The notes under the pieces were generated by a model. That model had not been told where the DNA came from and did no database searches. It saw nothing but the letters and a program-made list of their open reading frames with translations. From Sialis fuliginosa (lineage: Eukaryota; Arthropoda; Insecta; Megaloptera; Sialidae): a stretch of DNA of 64,000 bases. Every line of letters starts with the position of its first letter. The stretch's first letter is position 1. Of this stretch, positions 53,667-64,000 are shown in pieces. The stretch is taken from the NCBI GenBank assembly GCA_961205875.1, contig OY540812.1, positions 32,001,098 through 32,065,097 of the forward strand. Reading direction: 5' to 3'. The translations under genes and the position numbers were made by a program.

Positions 53667-56460
53667 TAAGGGTGTACCGGAATTCCGGTCCGGATTGAAA
53701 TCCGGCCGGAATTCAGGATTTTATTCCAGTCGGAACTAATAAATTCCAGCCGGATTTTACCGGAATTTAAAAATTATATTACTACTTTCTACTAAGAAAT
53801 TCATAATGAATATACATTATTTTTGTTTAAAAAATTAAAATAAATATAGTAAATTAATTATGAACTAATAACATTTTATTAACAAAAATTTTAATGGAAA
53901 CAATCGTTTCATAACACAAATGCAGTTTTTTAACATTTTGTTTAGCATATGCATAGACATAGAGCATGGACAGTGCATTCTGTATTAACACAATGGTGTA
54001 ACATTTGTTCAAAAGGTGAGATAGAGATGCAGTGTAGTTTGGAATATATATATATATGAGCATTTCCAGTAGTTTTTTAAAAAACAGGGCGCACGTATGT
54101 CACCGATTTTGCTCCCATTTTTTTTTCTCAAAGTACATATCAAAAAAACACATTTCCCAAAATATTTTCTCCCCGCCCCCTTTTTTGGCCGAATTACGAT
54201 TTTTTAAACTTTTGAAATCGAGCGAAATTAGACTTTTTTCGATAGTACCTTATTTTTCAAAATGTCCCTTATTATGCATGTTATAGGGCTCATTTTCTTC
54301 GTTTTTTGTTGATCTTTCATTTTAAATCGGTTTCAGATCCGAATATTCAATTTTGGCCGAATGCGGTACCAAAACATTAAGTTTATTTTTTGTAAAAATA
54401 GTCGATTTTGAAATTGCCGCCAAATATTTTGGTTTCAACCAAAATACTTCCGGTATAGGTCATTTTATTCTACTTTTTATGTAGTTTCCAAATATTTATA
54501 CATTTTTTAATTTGGTCAAAAACTTTTAAAGTTACACTTGTTTTTAGATGTCTTATTTTCCAAAAAACGCTATATTCACACCATTAAAACTTTTTTCTCT
54601 ATACTCAAAATTGCATCAAATTTTGGCAAAAGTTTCCCTTTTTTATCTTTAAAACAACCCGCAGAAAACATTTTTTCATATTGAGCTCCTAAGTGAGATA
54701 TAATTTTTATAAAACACCTAATTACTCGTGTATTAAAGTTAAGAATTTACAGGAATTTTCAGTGTTTCTGAAATATCGGGGCTCCTGATAATCGAATCAA
54801 AAATATACCACCTAATTCGTTATGAAATTCCCTACAAATCTACATAAGTTTAATTTTTTTAGATTAATTACAAAACCTATAAAAAAATAAAAACCGAGCG
54901 AGCGCAAGCGAGCCAGTCTTAAAAATCAGTACATATTAAACAATGATGTTATGAGACACTATTCATTACATTTAAAGTTGTTATTAAATAAATACGAAAT
55001 CGATGTACAAAGTTCTTATTTATTTGTAGGTTTTGTAATTAATCTAAAAAAAATAAACTTATGTACGTTTGTAGGGAATTTCATAACGAATTAAGTGGTA
55101 TATTTTTCATTCGATTATCAGGAGCCCCGATATTTCAGAAACACTGAAATTTCCTGTAAATTCTTAACTTTAATACACGAGTAATTAGGTGTTTTATAAA
55201 AATTATATCTCACTTAGGAGCTCAATATGAAAAAATGTTTTCTGCGGGTTGTTTTAAAGATAAAAAAGGGAAACTTTTGCCAAAATTTGATGCAATTTGG
55301 AGTATAGAGAAAAAAGTTTTAATGGTGTGAATATAGCGTTTTTTGGAAAATAAGACATCTAAAAACAAGTGTAACTTTAAAGGTTTTTGACCAAATTAAA
55401 AAATGTATAAATATTTGTAAACTACATAAAAAATAGAATAAAATGACCTATACCGGAAGTATTTTGGTTGAAACCAAAATATTTGGTGGAAATTTCAAAA
55501 TCGACTATTTTTACAAAAAATTAAACTTAATGTTTTGGTACCGCATTCGGCCAAAATTGAATATTCGGATCTGAAACCGATTTAAAATGAAAGATCAACA
55601 AAAAACGAAGAAAATGAGCCATATAACATGCATAATAAGTATTACTGTCCGATATATTTTTGTATATCTTGTGATTTTTGTGCAATAAGTTTGTTATTAG
55701 AAAAGTAAATAATATAAACAATAAACATACAATAGTGGTACATATTTCATCGAGGAAATTAAAAAAAAAAATCAATTGATCTGATTGAAATTTGCAAAAT
55801 TATGAACGGATATTTCGGGAAAATAACATTTTTGCTACCAAAAATATTAAATATACTATATATTAATAAAACATAGTTTTAAATCAATTTCCATGTGGTT
55901 ACTACAAAATGAAAAGGTAGATTGCACTTACAAACAGCACATACAAGATTTATTTAACAAAATTTTAAATATTTTTTTTGATATTAGGTTACTTTACGAA
56001 GCTACGAAAAAAGAACAAGATATTAAAATTGGGTCAAAAAATTCGAAACTATTATTATTTAGAAATCAATAATCGTTTTTTTTTTAATAAAATTTTTTTA
56101 TAACGTTATAATTATTTTTTGTTTTTTAACCTCTTTATATAGGTACATATATATCTATGAATACTTTTAATGTTCGGGACCAAGAATAAAATGGTTACAC
56201 ACCTGTTTAAAAAAAGGACAAGTATATTCTAAACCTGTTTCTATTTCTTTCTTTTGACACGGCTCTGTTTTCGAGTCAGATGCGTGGTCCATGCTCTATG
56301 TATATGAGCATATGGTTGAAATTATAACATTAATTGTCCTTAAAATAAATAAGTAAGACTTTTTATAATAATATATTATAATTCCGGTCGGATTTTTTGG
56401 TGAATTCCGGCGATTCCGATTCTGATCGGAATTGAAAATTCGAGTTCCGGTACTCCTCTA
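53667..56460. mobile_element. Outer TIR-like element around a giant palindrome
   Basis: Left end 'agggtgtaccggaattccgg' and right end 'aattcgagttccggtactcc' plus TCT are inverted relatives, with further 'ccgga' repeats inside both. An additional inverted pair, 'catagagcatggac' near 53956 and 'gtccatgctctatg' near 56288, lies inside. The palindrome at 54268-55639 sits between. No transposase frame was found, and superfamily and target duplication are unresolved. Confidence 0.5.
54268..55639. mobile_element. 1.37-kb near-perfect palindrome
   Basis: Arms 54268-54885 and 55019-55639 (about 620 bp each) are inverted with only scattered mismatches, around a 133-bp loop. Landmarks on both arms: 'catgttatagggctcatttt'-type ends, 'ttttggccgaatgcggtacc', 'tatattcacaccattaaaac' and 'ggggctcctgataatcgaat'. 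The loop contains 'gcgagcgcaagcgagcc'. Sequence 54075-54267 next to the left arm has no partner, so the right terminus was probably lost. Confidence 0.9.
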
Positions 56461-57189
56461 CCTGTGTTAGTTTTAAAACTTATTCCATGATAAATTTTTC
56501 GACTATTCTTGTGTGTTTAGAAAATATTTAAAAAACATTTTTCTTTTTAAATGTTTTTTTAGGGTAATCGTTCAATTCACGCTTTATGTGTTTTTACAAA
56601 ATATCGTTAAATTTATGTTTTAATAAAGTCTGTAACATATAATTTATAAAATTAATATACGGTACATAATAAGAGAGAAATTCCCTGGCCACACACGAGG
56701 TTTATTTAAAGAAGGATATGATATTTGAACACATTATCGAATCACACGTTACTCTGTTTCATTGCATGGTTTCTAATTACGAATTGTAATTTGTCCGTCT
56801 GGCTTTGTGATCAAAAATTAATTCTCTTTTAGCTGCCGGCCGTGTATTATATTTTATCCACTAGATTTCATTTATTCCCACATTCATTTATACTAATCCA
56901 CTTCATTATTATCAACATTCGTGTTCAAAATTTTTGTATACTAGAACAATCCAAGCTGCTTGATTATAAAAACCAGATCCGTTTTATTATTATGCATTTT
57001 TATTATCAAATATCAATTGTAATTTTACTTGATAAGGGCCTGCTATAATTCAATTATTATATCACTTTGTAACAGAAGAAACTCTAATTAAATTCGGTTT
57101 AGTCGATTAAGACGAACATACAAATATTTTTAACAAGCCGTGGGTTGGGGTGAGACCTTTTAGGTCCACACAATCAACTTTCCAACATT
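56461..57189. other. Unassigned AT-rich stretch
   Basis: No gene, terminal repeat or known family was seen. A 68-codon frame at 56842-57048 lacks any motif. Confidence 0.4.
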
Positions 57190-57560
57190 GTATTACTATA
57201 TTTTTTTTAATATGTACTTAAATAATTTAAAATTATTTTTCTATTATTCCTAATGTCAGTAATATAATACACATTTTGAGAATAACTACTCTCAAAATTT
57301 GAATTTAATTGCGTTTGTTTCCAAGGAAACATTAAATAGTAAATGTATTTATTATTTAAAATTCAAATTTTGAAGGTGATTTTCACCCCTTCAATAGCTG
57401 TTTAGGCACGTATAAAAAATAGTGAAATACATGTTTCATTGTATTGTAGAATAGTTATGCTAAGTTTCAAGTAAATCCGACCAAAAAAAACCTTGACACT
57501 CCTTTTTACCCCCGTAGGGGTTTAATTTCGACAAGACGCTTCGATGGGCATCCCAACGAA
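57190..57560. repeat. Solo arm related to the 15.0-16.9 kb foldback
   Basis: 'aatgtcagtaatataataca', 'gtttccaaggaaacatt', 'tgattttcaccccttcaata' and 'gctgtttaggcacgta' match 16460-16640 in order. It is diverged and without an inverted partner. Confidence 0.65.
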
Positions 57561-60000
57561 GTCAATAGCATTTTTTATTTGCGAGATTTCGTGCACGTAA
57601 AAATGACACGCACAACGTACATACACACACACACACAGCCACACATACATCTTTCTGAAAATAGTGTAAATAATATACTATATATGTATATAATATGTAT
57701 ATAAATATAAATACACTTGAAACATATAATATGTTGACATTTTTTAATTTGATTTTCAGACTGATTACATTAACTTCCTAATGAGAAGTTAAAAAGTGGT
57801 GTGTGCCTACCTCACTTACATAATCGCACAGTTGAAGTTAAACTCATTTTGTCTTCATTAACCATGCTAATTATTTAAATTAAGTCAACGATTAATGAAT
57901 TAATAATCAAACGTATTATTTTAACACAAAAACCGTATACAAAACACGTAGCTTAACCACAACGTAAACTGACTTGTGCGTATTCATCCATATTTCATTT
58001 ATACATTTACTCATCTCTCTCTCTCACGCATAATCGACGTAAAGTGACTTGTACTCACGCATATGTACATTCTTTTATCTTTTCAAAACGTGTCGAATTT
58101 TAAAATTTGTGACGAACGCACAAAAGAGCTTCGCTAATAGAATATCATTTTAACGCAACTTTTTGAAATAAAATATCTGCTGGTATAAGCTGACCAGCCC
58201 ACTCTCCCCTTCCTGAAATACTGAGAAAGTAAAATTTTACTAATTCCTATTATACTAATCCATAAAAATAATATCAATTCTTAGTACAAAGTTAGCAGAA
58301 TAATTAATATTTAATTATCAAGATCCTTCTCTGTACAAAAAGGACGGATTTTATCGATTAATAGATAAATTATTAAGAAGCAAATACTGTAGAAGGTGCA
58401 GTATAAAATTACGATATTGAAACAGCTAGTGTTTCATAACTGTGTATCAAATTTTGCAGAGCGATTAATCGATTTTTAATTGCTGACTTATAATATACTT
58501 TATAAGATTTGACCGATTTATTTCGATAATAAATAATAAACATTAATTAGGCCACAGAACAGTTGGTCCAAATTATACAGTTATTATTATGTAATTTGTG
58601 TTTGTAAATAACGACACATGAATTTTTAATAATTATAAGTAAAAGTATAAATAATTAAACGAATTTAAAATATAAATAAGTATAATATTTTAACTTAAAA
58701 TAAGTGTGTTTTTTTTTAATAAGGAGCAATTTTTTTCATTAGCTTGCATCACAGGGAGTACGTAAGGCAATTTTTTGGGGCCTTTTTGAAAAAATACGAA
58801 TTTTTTTACGATTTTTTTTAATATCCAATTCTTTTGATCAGATTGCGTATATTTTTTTAAATTTAATTACTTTCTAGTGACTTGAGTTGACTAAAATGAC
58901 TCATTTTTCATTATATACACTACCTATTTAAGTCAAAATTTTATGGGTCTTATATAAATTTCGAACTTTTTATGATTATATTGGTTTACATCAAAAAAAT
59001 TATTTCATATGAATAAAAAACATTTTTTTAGTTGTACGAGTATGTACGTCACAGCTGAGTTAAGAAAATATATATATTATAGGCCCTAACCGTACTGTCC
59101 CCCTATTTTTTTCTATTTTGAAAACCTCCACGGGATGTGATACGTTTTTTGGCCAAATCTAATGAATGAATTTTGAAGTTAAGATTTTTCTTTTCAATTT
59201 GCTTTTTTGGTATTGCTCTATATCCATTTTTCACCGAGTTATGAAGAAAAAACTGTCAGGTTTTTTTCATTTGTTCCTAGTTATAAACGTCAAAGTTAAA
59301 AATATGGTTTTTGCTTTGATCGCAAATAAATTGGTTAAAAATGGTAGTAAAGCGGTACAAAAAAAAATTTAAGAGAAAAGAATGTTCTACAAAATATATA
59401 CATAAATTAGATTTACTCAAAACAATTTATTACGCCCCGTAGAGGTTCACAAAATTGATCGATTTTTTTGTAGGCCTGTATTATTTAATCACAAATTTTT
59501 ATTACATGTTTCTACTTTCCAAATCCAAATAAAAACACAAAAAAATGTAAAAAAGCATATCAATATTTGCAATCTATAGATGTTTATGTAGTAGTGCCTA
59601 ATTGTATTGGCTCTCTAATGTACCCACTGAGATAACTGGATCTGTCAAAGAGAATGATTAAAACATCAACAAATTGAGTTCTATCAGCTACCGGTATGTT
59701 GTGACAAAACTTGTTTTCAATTAAATAACACGCGGCCATTTCGAGTGCTACTTTATTGAATAGGTTAATAACATGTACACGAATTACTTAATAGACTCTC
59801 TATTGTAAACATATCATGTGTCTTACCTACACACTCAATACTTACTTACTTAAGCTTATTGCTTTGTCACTTTTTGTCGATTTTAATGTCAATAGATCAT
59901 TCATCTCAGAGCAAATGCATATTTGTCAATCAATTCTTGTTAACTCATACTTACTGGGTAGCTAAAATTGTATTTTCATAAATCTATTTATTGATTTTTA
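57561..60000. other. Long unassigned stretch
   Basis: It contains a short (AC)n tract at about 57622-57640 and alternating TA-rich sequence at 57665-57720. I see no gene, no terminal repeats and no family shared with the rest of the window. Open frames (for example 59166-59372) look random. Some block may be an old, unrecognised element. Confidence 0.4.
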
Positions 60001-60353
60001 TCTATATATATTATAAAACGCAACGTTTACCTGTCTGTCTGTTGTCCGTTAGTGCGCTTATCACTCAAGAACCACTTATCCGAATTACGTGTTTTTTTTT
60101 ATTCAGGTTTTAGTATATATTTTGTTACATTAGGTAACATAAGGAATACGCAGTGACGATATACAATAGTAAATCAAGTCGGAAAAGATTTGTCGCCAGC
60201 GCGCTCTTTTGAAATACACTGCCTAAACCGTTTATTGGACAATATAATGTAGTAAAGAATTGTGTAGAATAAAACTATCTAAAATAATTCAACTAGATTT
60301 TTCAAAAATCCTAAACAATAATTCCGTAGTCCACGCGAGCGAAGCACAGCCAG
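60001..60353 (+). mobile_element. Nonautonomous Helitron, family 2, complete
   Basis: It begins TCTATATATATTATAAAACG, continues 'tctgtctgttgtccgtta', 'agaaccacttatccgaatta', 'gtcgccagcgcgctctttt' and ends 'ccacgcgagcgaagcacagc', then CAG (CCAG in place of CTAG) and T. 353 bp. It aligns with 39626-39949. An AT-rich simple repeat (ataaaata/tatagta) follows to about 60412. Confidence 0.78.
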
Positions 60354-60469
60354 TATAAAATAAAAAAATATAAAATAAAATAAATATAGTATAAATATAG
60401 TATAAAATAAAGTTCCTCGCTGCGTCTGTCTGTGCACGATTTTCTACTGACCGGATTTTATATGAACCG

Positions 60470-61112
60470 CCATTGGTTAGCCATTTAATTTTTATACAGT
60501 TTTATTGAAAAATATTTATTCGACACTTTTGTTAATACGCGCTTGAATATTTTTTTTGTATATTTATGACATTATTTGTAATTTTTGACAATTTCAATCT
60601 AAATCTAAATTTCCTGCTGTCAAAATGATATTTAATATGTCAATGTAAATAGCAATTATAAAAAACAAGCAAATTGAGATAAATCTTTGTAAGGGGATAT
60701 TTTATAACAATTATACACCTTATTATAGGAAATTGAATGCTCTACAGAAAATCTATAAAATTGTCACGTAACAAATATCGTTCTTGAAATATCTTGAAAA
60801 AATTAATATTTTGTGATGTTACCCCTCCCCCTAACACATAATTTTAATGATTTTGAAATGGGGCCATTCTCAGGCCCGACTCAACCACCCAACCAAGTTT
60901 AATTAATATCAGTTCAGTGGTTCATGAGTTATACGTGTGACAAAGATTTACTCGACACACAGAAACACATACACAGACAGATACGGAACGAAAAGTGTTT
61001 GTCTTGACCTGAAACAGAAAAATCAAGTTAAAATTTTGAAATCGGAGAATAATTTCATTCTCTCATTTTAAAATGATCACAAAACTTCTCGTATCTTCGA
61101 TACAGCGAAGAA
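60470..61112 (+). repeat. GCTTCCTCG-family repeat copy
   Basis: From 'ggttagccatttaatttt' through 'gacaatttcaatctaaatct', 'gagataaatctttgtaaggg', 'tgttacccctccccctaaca' and 'ggttcagtggttcatgagtt' to 'cgatacagcgaagaaaca'. The terminus is mutated (GAAGAAACA for GAGGAAGCA). The left ~60 bp with the second TGCTTCCTCG motif is absent. Confidence 0.72.
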
Positions 61113-61644
61113 ACAAAAACAACAATTTATTTAATTATCTTTGATTACATTGTTAAGGTGTTAATGCTTTATTTTCTTTATAAAGTTGTAAAATGTAATT
61201 GGAATGAGTATTTTTAATCAAATCAATTAGCTTGTGGTATGGACGACATTTACATACCAGATTAGAAGAGTTACATCTAGATTGTTTTCTTTTTTTATAC
61301 AAATAAGCAATTAGACGGTGACATTTCAGTAGCTGTGTTTTGAGATTCAGCTCGCGAGATAACCCGTTACTAACTAGTTTCTCTGTGATAGCATTATGTC
61401 AAATACACGCTATCTTATTTAGATAAAAGCAGTTTTGTCTCGTAGATTGTTAAATCTAGTCTATATGTATACTATACAGACTATACACTATTTACGTATT
61501 ACTTACATGACCGATTTCTCACGTAGACTATGGGGCTTCATGTATGTATGTGTCTCGTCTCGCTTTCTTATTTCACAAATAACAGTCTCGTCTCGAGATG
61601 AGATCGAGATCGAATCTAAGAAATTATCGTGTGAATTTTTTAAC
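61113..61644. other. Unassigned stretch
   Basis: No gene. 61553-61612 contains inverted 'tctcgtctcg'/'cgagatgaga' strings that resemble 'cgagacgagac' near 27373. Both may be fragments of one unrecognised repeat. Confidence 0.4.
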
Positions 61645-62468
61645 AAAAAACATCTGCCAAGCACAGTGCTTCCTCGTGCTAAATTCACCAAAGGTAGTTA
61701 ATTATTCAACAATTTAAATAAAAACCGATAATGTTTATATAAATTGCCTGGTATTGGTTAACCATTTAATTTTTATACAATTTTACTAAAAAATATTAGT
61801 TCAAAATTTTTCATAAAACGCACCTGAATATTTTTTCATATATTTTTAATTTTTTGACAATTTCAGTCTAAATCTAAATTTATGCAAATGTCAAAATGAC
61901 ATTTAAAACGCCAAAATGACATTTAAAACGTCAAAATGACATTTAATATGTCCAAGCAAATACCAATTTACAAAAACAAAACACGAATTTTAAATAAAAT
62001 TGAGATAAATCTTTGTAAGGGAATATTTTACAACAAACGTTGTAGACCCATATTATAGGAAATTTAATGCTCTATAAAAAATATTCTATAAAATGTTCAC
62101 GTAACATGGTCGTTCTTGAGATATTTTGAAAAAATAAATATTTTGGGCTGTCACTCCTTCCCCTTACACACGATTTTGATGATTTTGAAATGGGACCGCC
62201 CTAAAGCCAGACCCAACCATCCGACCAAGTTTCAATAATATCGGTTCAGTGGTTCATGAGTTATGCGTGTGACATGGATTCAGGGGACAGACGGACACAC
62301 GAACGGACGGACACACGGACGGACGGACAGACGGACAGACAGACGGACAGACACGGAACGAAAAGTGTTTGTCTTGACGTAAACGGAAAGATAAATTTAA
62401 CATTTTGAAATCGGAGAACTTTTTTTTTGTCTCAAAGCTTCTCATATCGTCGATATTGCGAGGAAGCA
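61645..62468 (+). repeat. GCTTCCTCG-family repeat, longest copy
   Basis: 'aaaaaacatctgccaag', then 'cacagtgcttcctcgtgcta' at the left and 'cgatattgcgaggaagca' at the right. It includes three 'gtcaaaatgacatttaa' units (61890-61950), 'cgttgtagacccatattata', 'gggctgtcactccttcccct' and a long (GGAC/AGAC)n tract at 62284-62352. It is the best reference for the family. No frame longer than chance is present. Confidence 0.8.
62284..62352. repeat. Tetranucleotide (GGAC/AGAC)n microsatellite
   Basis: About 17 tandem tetramers lie within the GCTTCCTCG repeat. Shorter tracts at the same internal position are at 33745-33790 and 43940-43966, so the microsatellite is carried by the element and expands differently in each copy. 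Confidence 0.85.
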
Positions 62469-62507
62469 AAATTATTTTACTTTAGTTATTCATTTACAAA
62501 AATATAT

Positions 62508-62965
62508 TAGGTACTGGCATCAATGCTTTAAGAGGAAGTATACAATTTTTTGAGATTGATGGCCTTCTTTTTTTAAATTTCATAAGCTCATGTTACTAAT
62601 AAAACAAGTAACTCTTCATCCGCAAAAAAAAGTTTTGTTTTTTAAATTATAGCCTATTATTTTGTTTATATTTTTTCCAGTAAGGGATACTTGCTAATGG
62701 TTACAAAAAGTTATAAAATAAAGAATCGTATTTGTAACAATGTAAAGCAGATGCTTTAATAATTAATAATTATATAAATTAAACTAATAATAAGTTTAAA
62801 TGTCTGCCATTCCGACACCCATTAGCCGATTGTCATCAAAGTATCTATAGATAATGATTCAGTAATGACAGTAATCAAATATCAACACATATTTCTAATT
62901 TAGTACATTTAATTAAACAAGTTTTCAACATTGGGGTATTGTCCAAGACTGGTGCCAGTACTTTA
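62508..62965. mobile_element. Tc1-type MITE (GTACTGG family), complete copy
   Basis: TAGGTACTGGCATCAATGCT on the left and 'aagactggtgccagtacttt' plus ATA on the right form the TIR with TA edges. 458 bp. Internal blocks: 'aataaaacaagtaactcttc', 'aaagttataaaataaagaat' and 'gattgtcatcaaagtatcta'. No coding. It ends directly beside the GCTTCCTCG copy. Confidence 0.85.
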
Positions 62966-63007
62966 TATACAGCAATAGCGTGATGATTCGATTGTTCATA
63001 TGATAAA

Positions 63008-63425
63008 AATAAAACGGCCAAGTACATGATAGGGTTCCGTAGTCATTCTCACTACGATTTATAAAAGAGTTATTTCAAAATGTTTCATAAACTATTTTTG
63101 CTGTAATGTTCGTTATTACTTTCAGTGAAAGTACTAATTAAGAAGGGGGGGGGGGCGCTCTGATAACGACATCTAAAAGACAATATATAAAAAAATTTTA
63201 TTGCATTTTAGGAGACCTATCTAAAGACACTCTACTTGATGGATTGAGTGAAATTTTTTTTTAATTTACTTTTCAGTCTACGAAAAGGAGAGTCCAAAAA
63301 ACCATTTCTATTTTTTGGTTATCAGTATTCGTCCGTATACCTAATTTCATTTTAATCGGTTTAACATTTTTGAGGACGGACGGACATAGCGAAACTATAA
63401 GGGTTCATAGTTTTCTACGGAACCT
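63008..63425 (-). mobile_element. GGTTCCG-type element, family B, short form
   Basis: AGGGTTCCGTAGTCATTCTC at 63031 and CTACGGAACCT ending at 63425 are inverted, with 'gaggacggacggacatagcg' and 'aactataagggttcat' near the right end. The preceding 'ataaaacggccaagtac' is shared with the 19204-20011 copy and is counted as part of the element. It has one interior unit where the other copy has two. Confidence 0.78.
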
Positions 63426-63884
63426 TCAAAATGAATCAATTGAAACACAATTCCTTAAAAATATCTTGAAACTTATTTTATTATTCATAATCATAAATGT
63501 CTAGTTACTTTAAGAGCACTTTAATATGTGAATTTTTCTTAAAATCGATAATTGAAAGCAAACAAAAAAACCAATTGTATTCTCATCTTGTTAGTTAAAA
63601 AGAGTTGAATCCTTTAATTATATTTGAAATCCTTTCAAATAACATGAATAATTAAATAATTTCAATTCTTTATTAGCATTTCCAAGCAGTTTGCTTGAAG
63701 CAACTTAACAAATAAGTACTTACCTAGCTATAGATTTTCCGATAATTTATGTTTCACCAAAGAAAAAATAAAAGAAAACGGTTTATTTAATTTTACACTT
63801 TCTAAATCATTGACGGGTACAGCTAGTTTTTCAGAGGGTTTTTTTTATAAATATTCCTTAAATTTTTTTGCAACTTCGTATTTT
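63426..63884. other. Unassigned, with a Helitron 3'-end stub
   Basis: 'tgacgggtacagctagt' at 63810-63827 matches the last bases of Helitron family 1 (hairpin remnant plus CTAGT) with nothing of the family upstream. No gene was found. Confidence 0.45.
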
Positions 63885-64000
63885 AATATCCTTTTAAGTA
63901 TGTACTTTTAAGTATTGTGGAACCGATTTTTATCGAATTTTGATGGGAATATCAGTTTTGACATTTCTTGAATTCATTCTGACTATTTTCGCCATGACGT
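63885..64000 (+). repeat. Family F repeat, left arm, cut by the window end
   Basis: 'gatgggaatatcagttttga', then 'catttcttgaattcattctg' and 'actattttcgccatgacgt' match the start of the other family F copies. The rest lies outside the window. Confidence 0.65.

Noticed and set aside
62254..62469. 71-codon minus-strand frame with VCPSVCPSVRPS-type repeats
   Set aside because: Produced by the GGAC/AGAC microsatellite inside a noncoding repeat.

Overview
This is a very AT-rich (visibly about 70% A+T or more) eukaryotic window made almost entirely of transposable elements, their fragments and diverged repeats. The Helitron 3' hairpins (CGCGGACGAAGCCGCGGG type), the GGTTCCG elements with attached CGGCCAAGTG-like arms, the 'accgacttcaaaaaagg' repeats, mariner and Tc1-type relics and an insect-type LTR element primed by tRNA-Trp point to an insect. 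A moth, butterfly or caddisfly relative seems most likely, but an aphid-like insect cannot be excluded. I see no tRNA, rRNA or CRISPR and no bacterial-type operon. Nearly all short open frames are chance frames inside repeats.

Layout. 1-2.2 kb: a degenerate ~110-bp satellite with a Stowaway-like MITE inside it, then a GGTTCCG element. 2.2-5.7 kb: two hAT MITEs, a repeat of unresolved class (called the GCTTCCTCG family here) and a Helitron hit by one of the hATs. 5.9-9.96 kb: a deep nest. A Tc1-type MITE is split by a TIR element, which carries a foldback, which carries a small CsRn1-like LTR retroelement. 10.5-17.2 kb: three foldbacks, and between them the only convincing host-gene piece, a first coding exon at 14185-14341 with a good splice donor. 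18.8-20.8 kb: a Helitron containing three insertions, one of them a piggyBac-like element with TTAA duplications. 21.4-24.8 kb: GGTTCCG elements and Tc1-type MITEs. 26-29.7 kb: a foldback, a TA-flanked MITE and 'CTTTCTTATACG' repeats (called family F here).

30.4-31.7 kb holds a copy of the Tc1-type MITE family that still encodes a transposase helix-turn-helix domain, so it is probably a relic of the family's autonomous parent. 33-37.5 kb: a Helitron, a GCTTCCTCG copy and a nested TIR/family F stack. 38.5-39.6 kb: a mariner with terminal repeats, missing its catalytic core and interrupted by a hAT MITE. 39.6-50 kb: more copies of these families. 50.2-52.8 kb: two transposase 3' ends in inverted orientation, followed by two foldbacks. 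53.7-56.5 kb: an outer TIR element containing a ~1.37-kb near-perfect palindrome. 57-64 kb: repeat fragments and a second Helitron family.

The most striking overall property is at least a dozen long inverted repeats in 64 kb. If transcribed, these would form long hairpin RNAs. Element boundaries marked with duplicated target sites were read base by base. Other boundaries are approximate.
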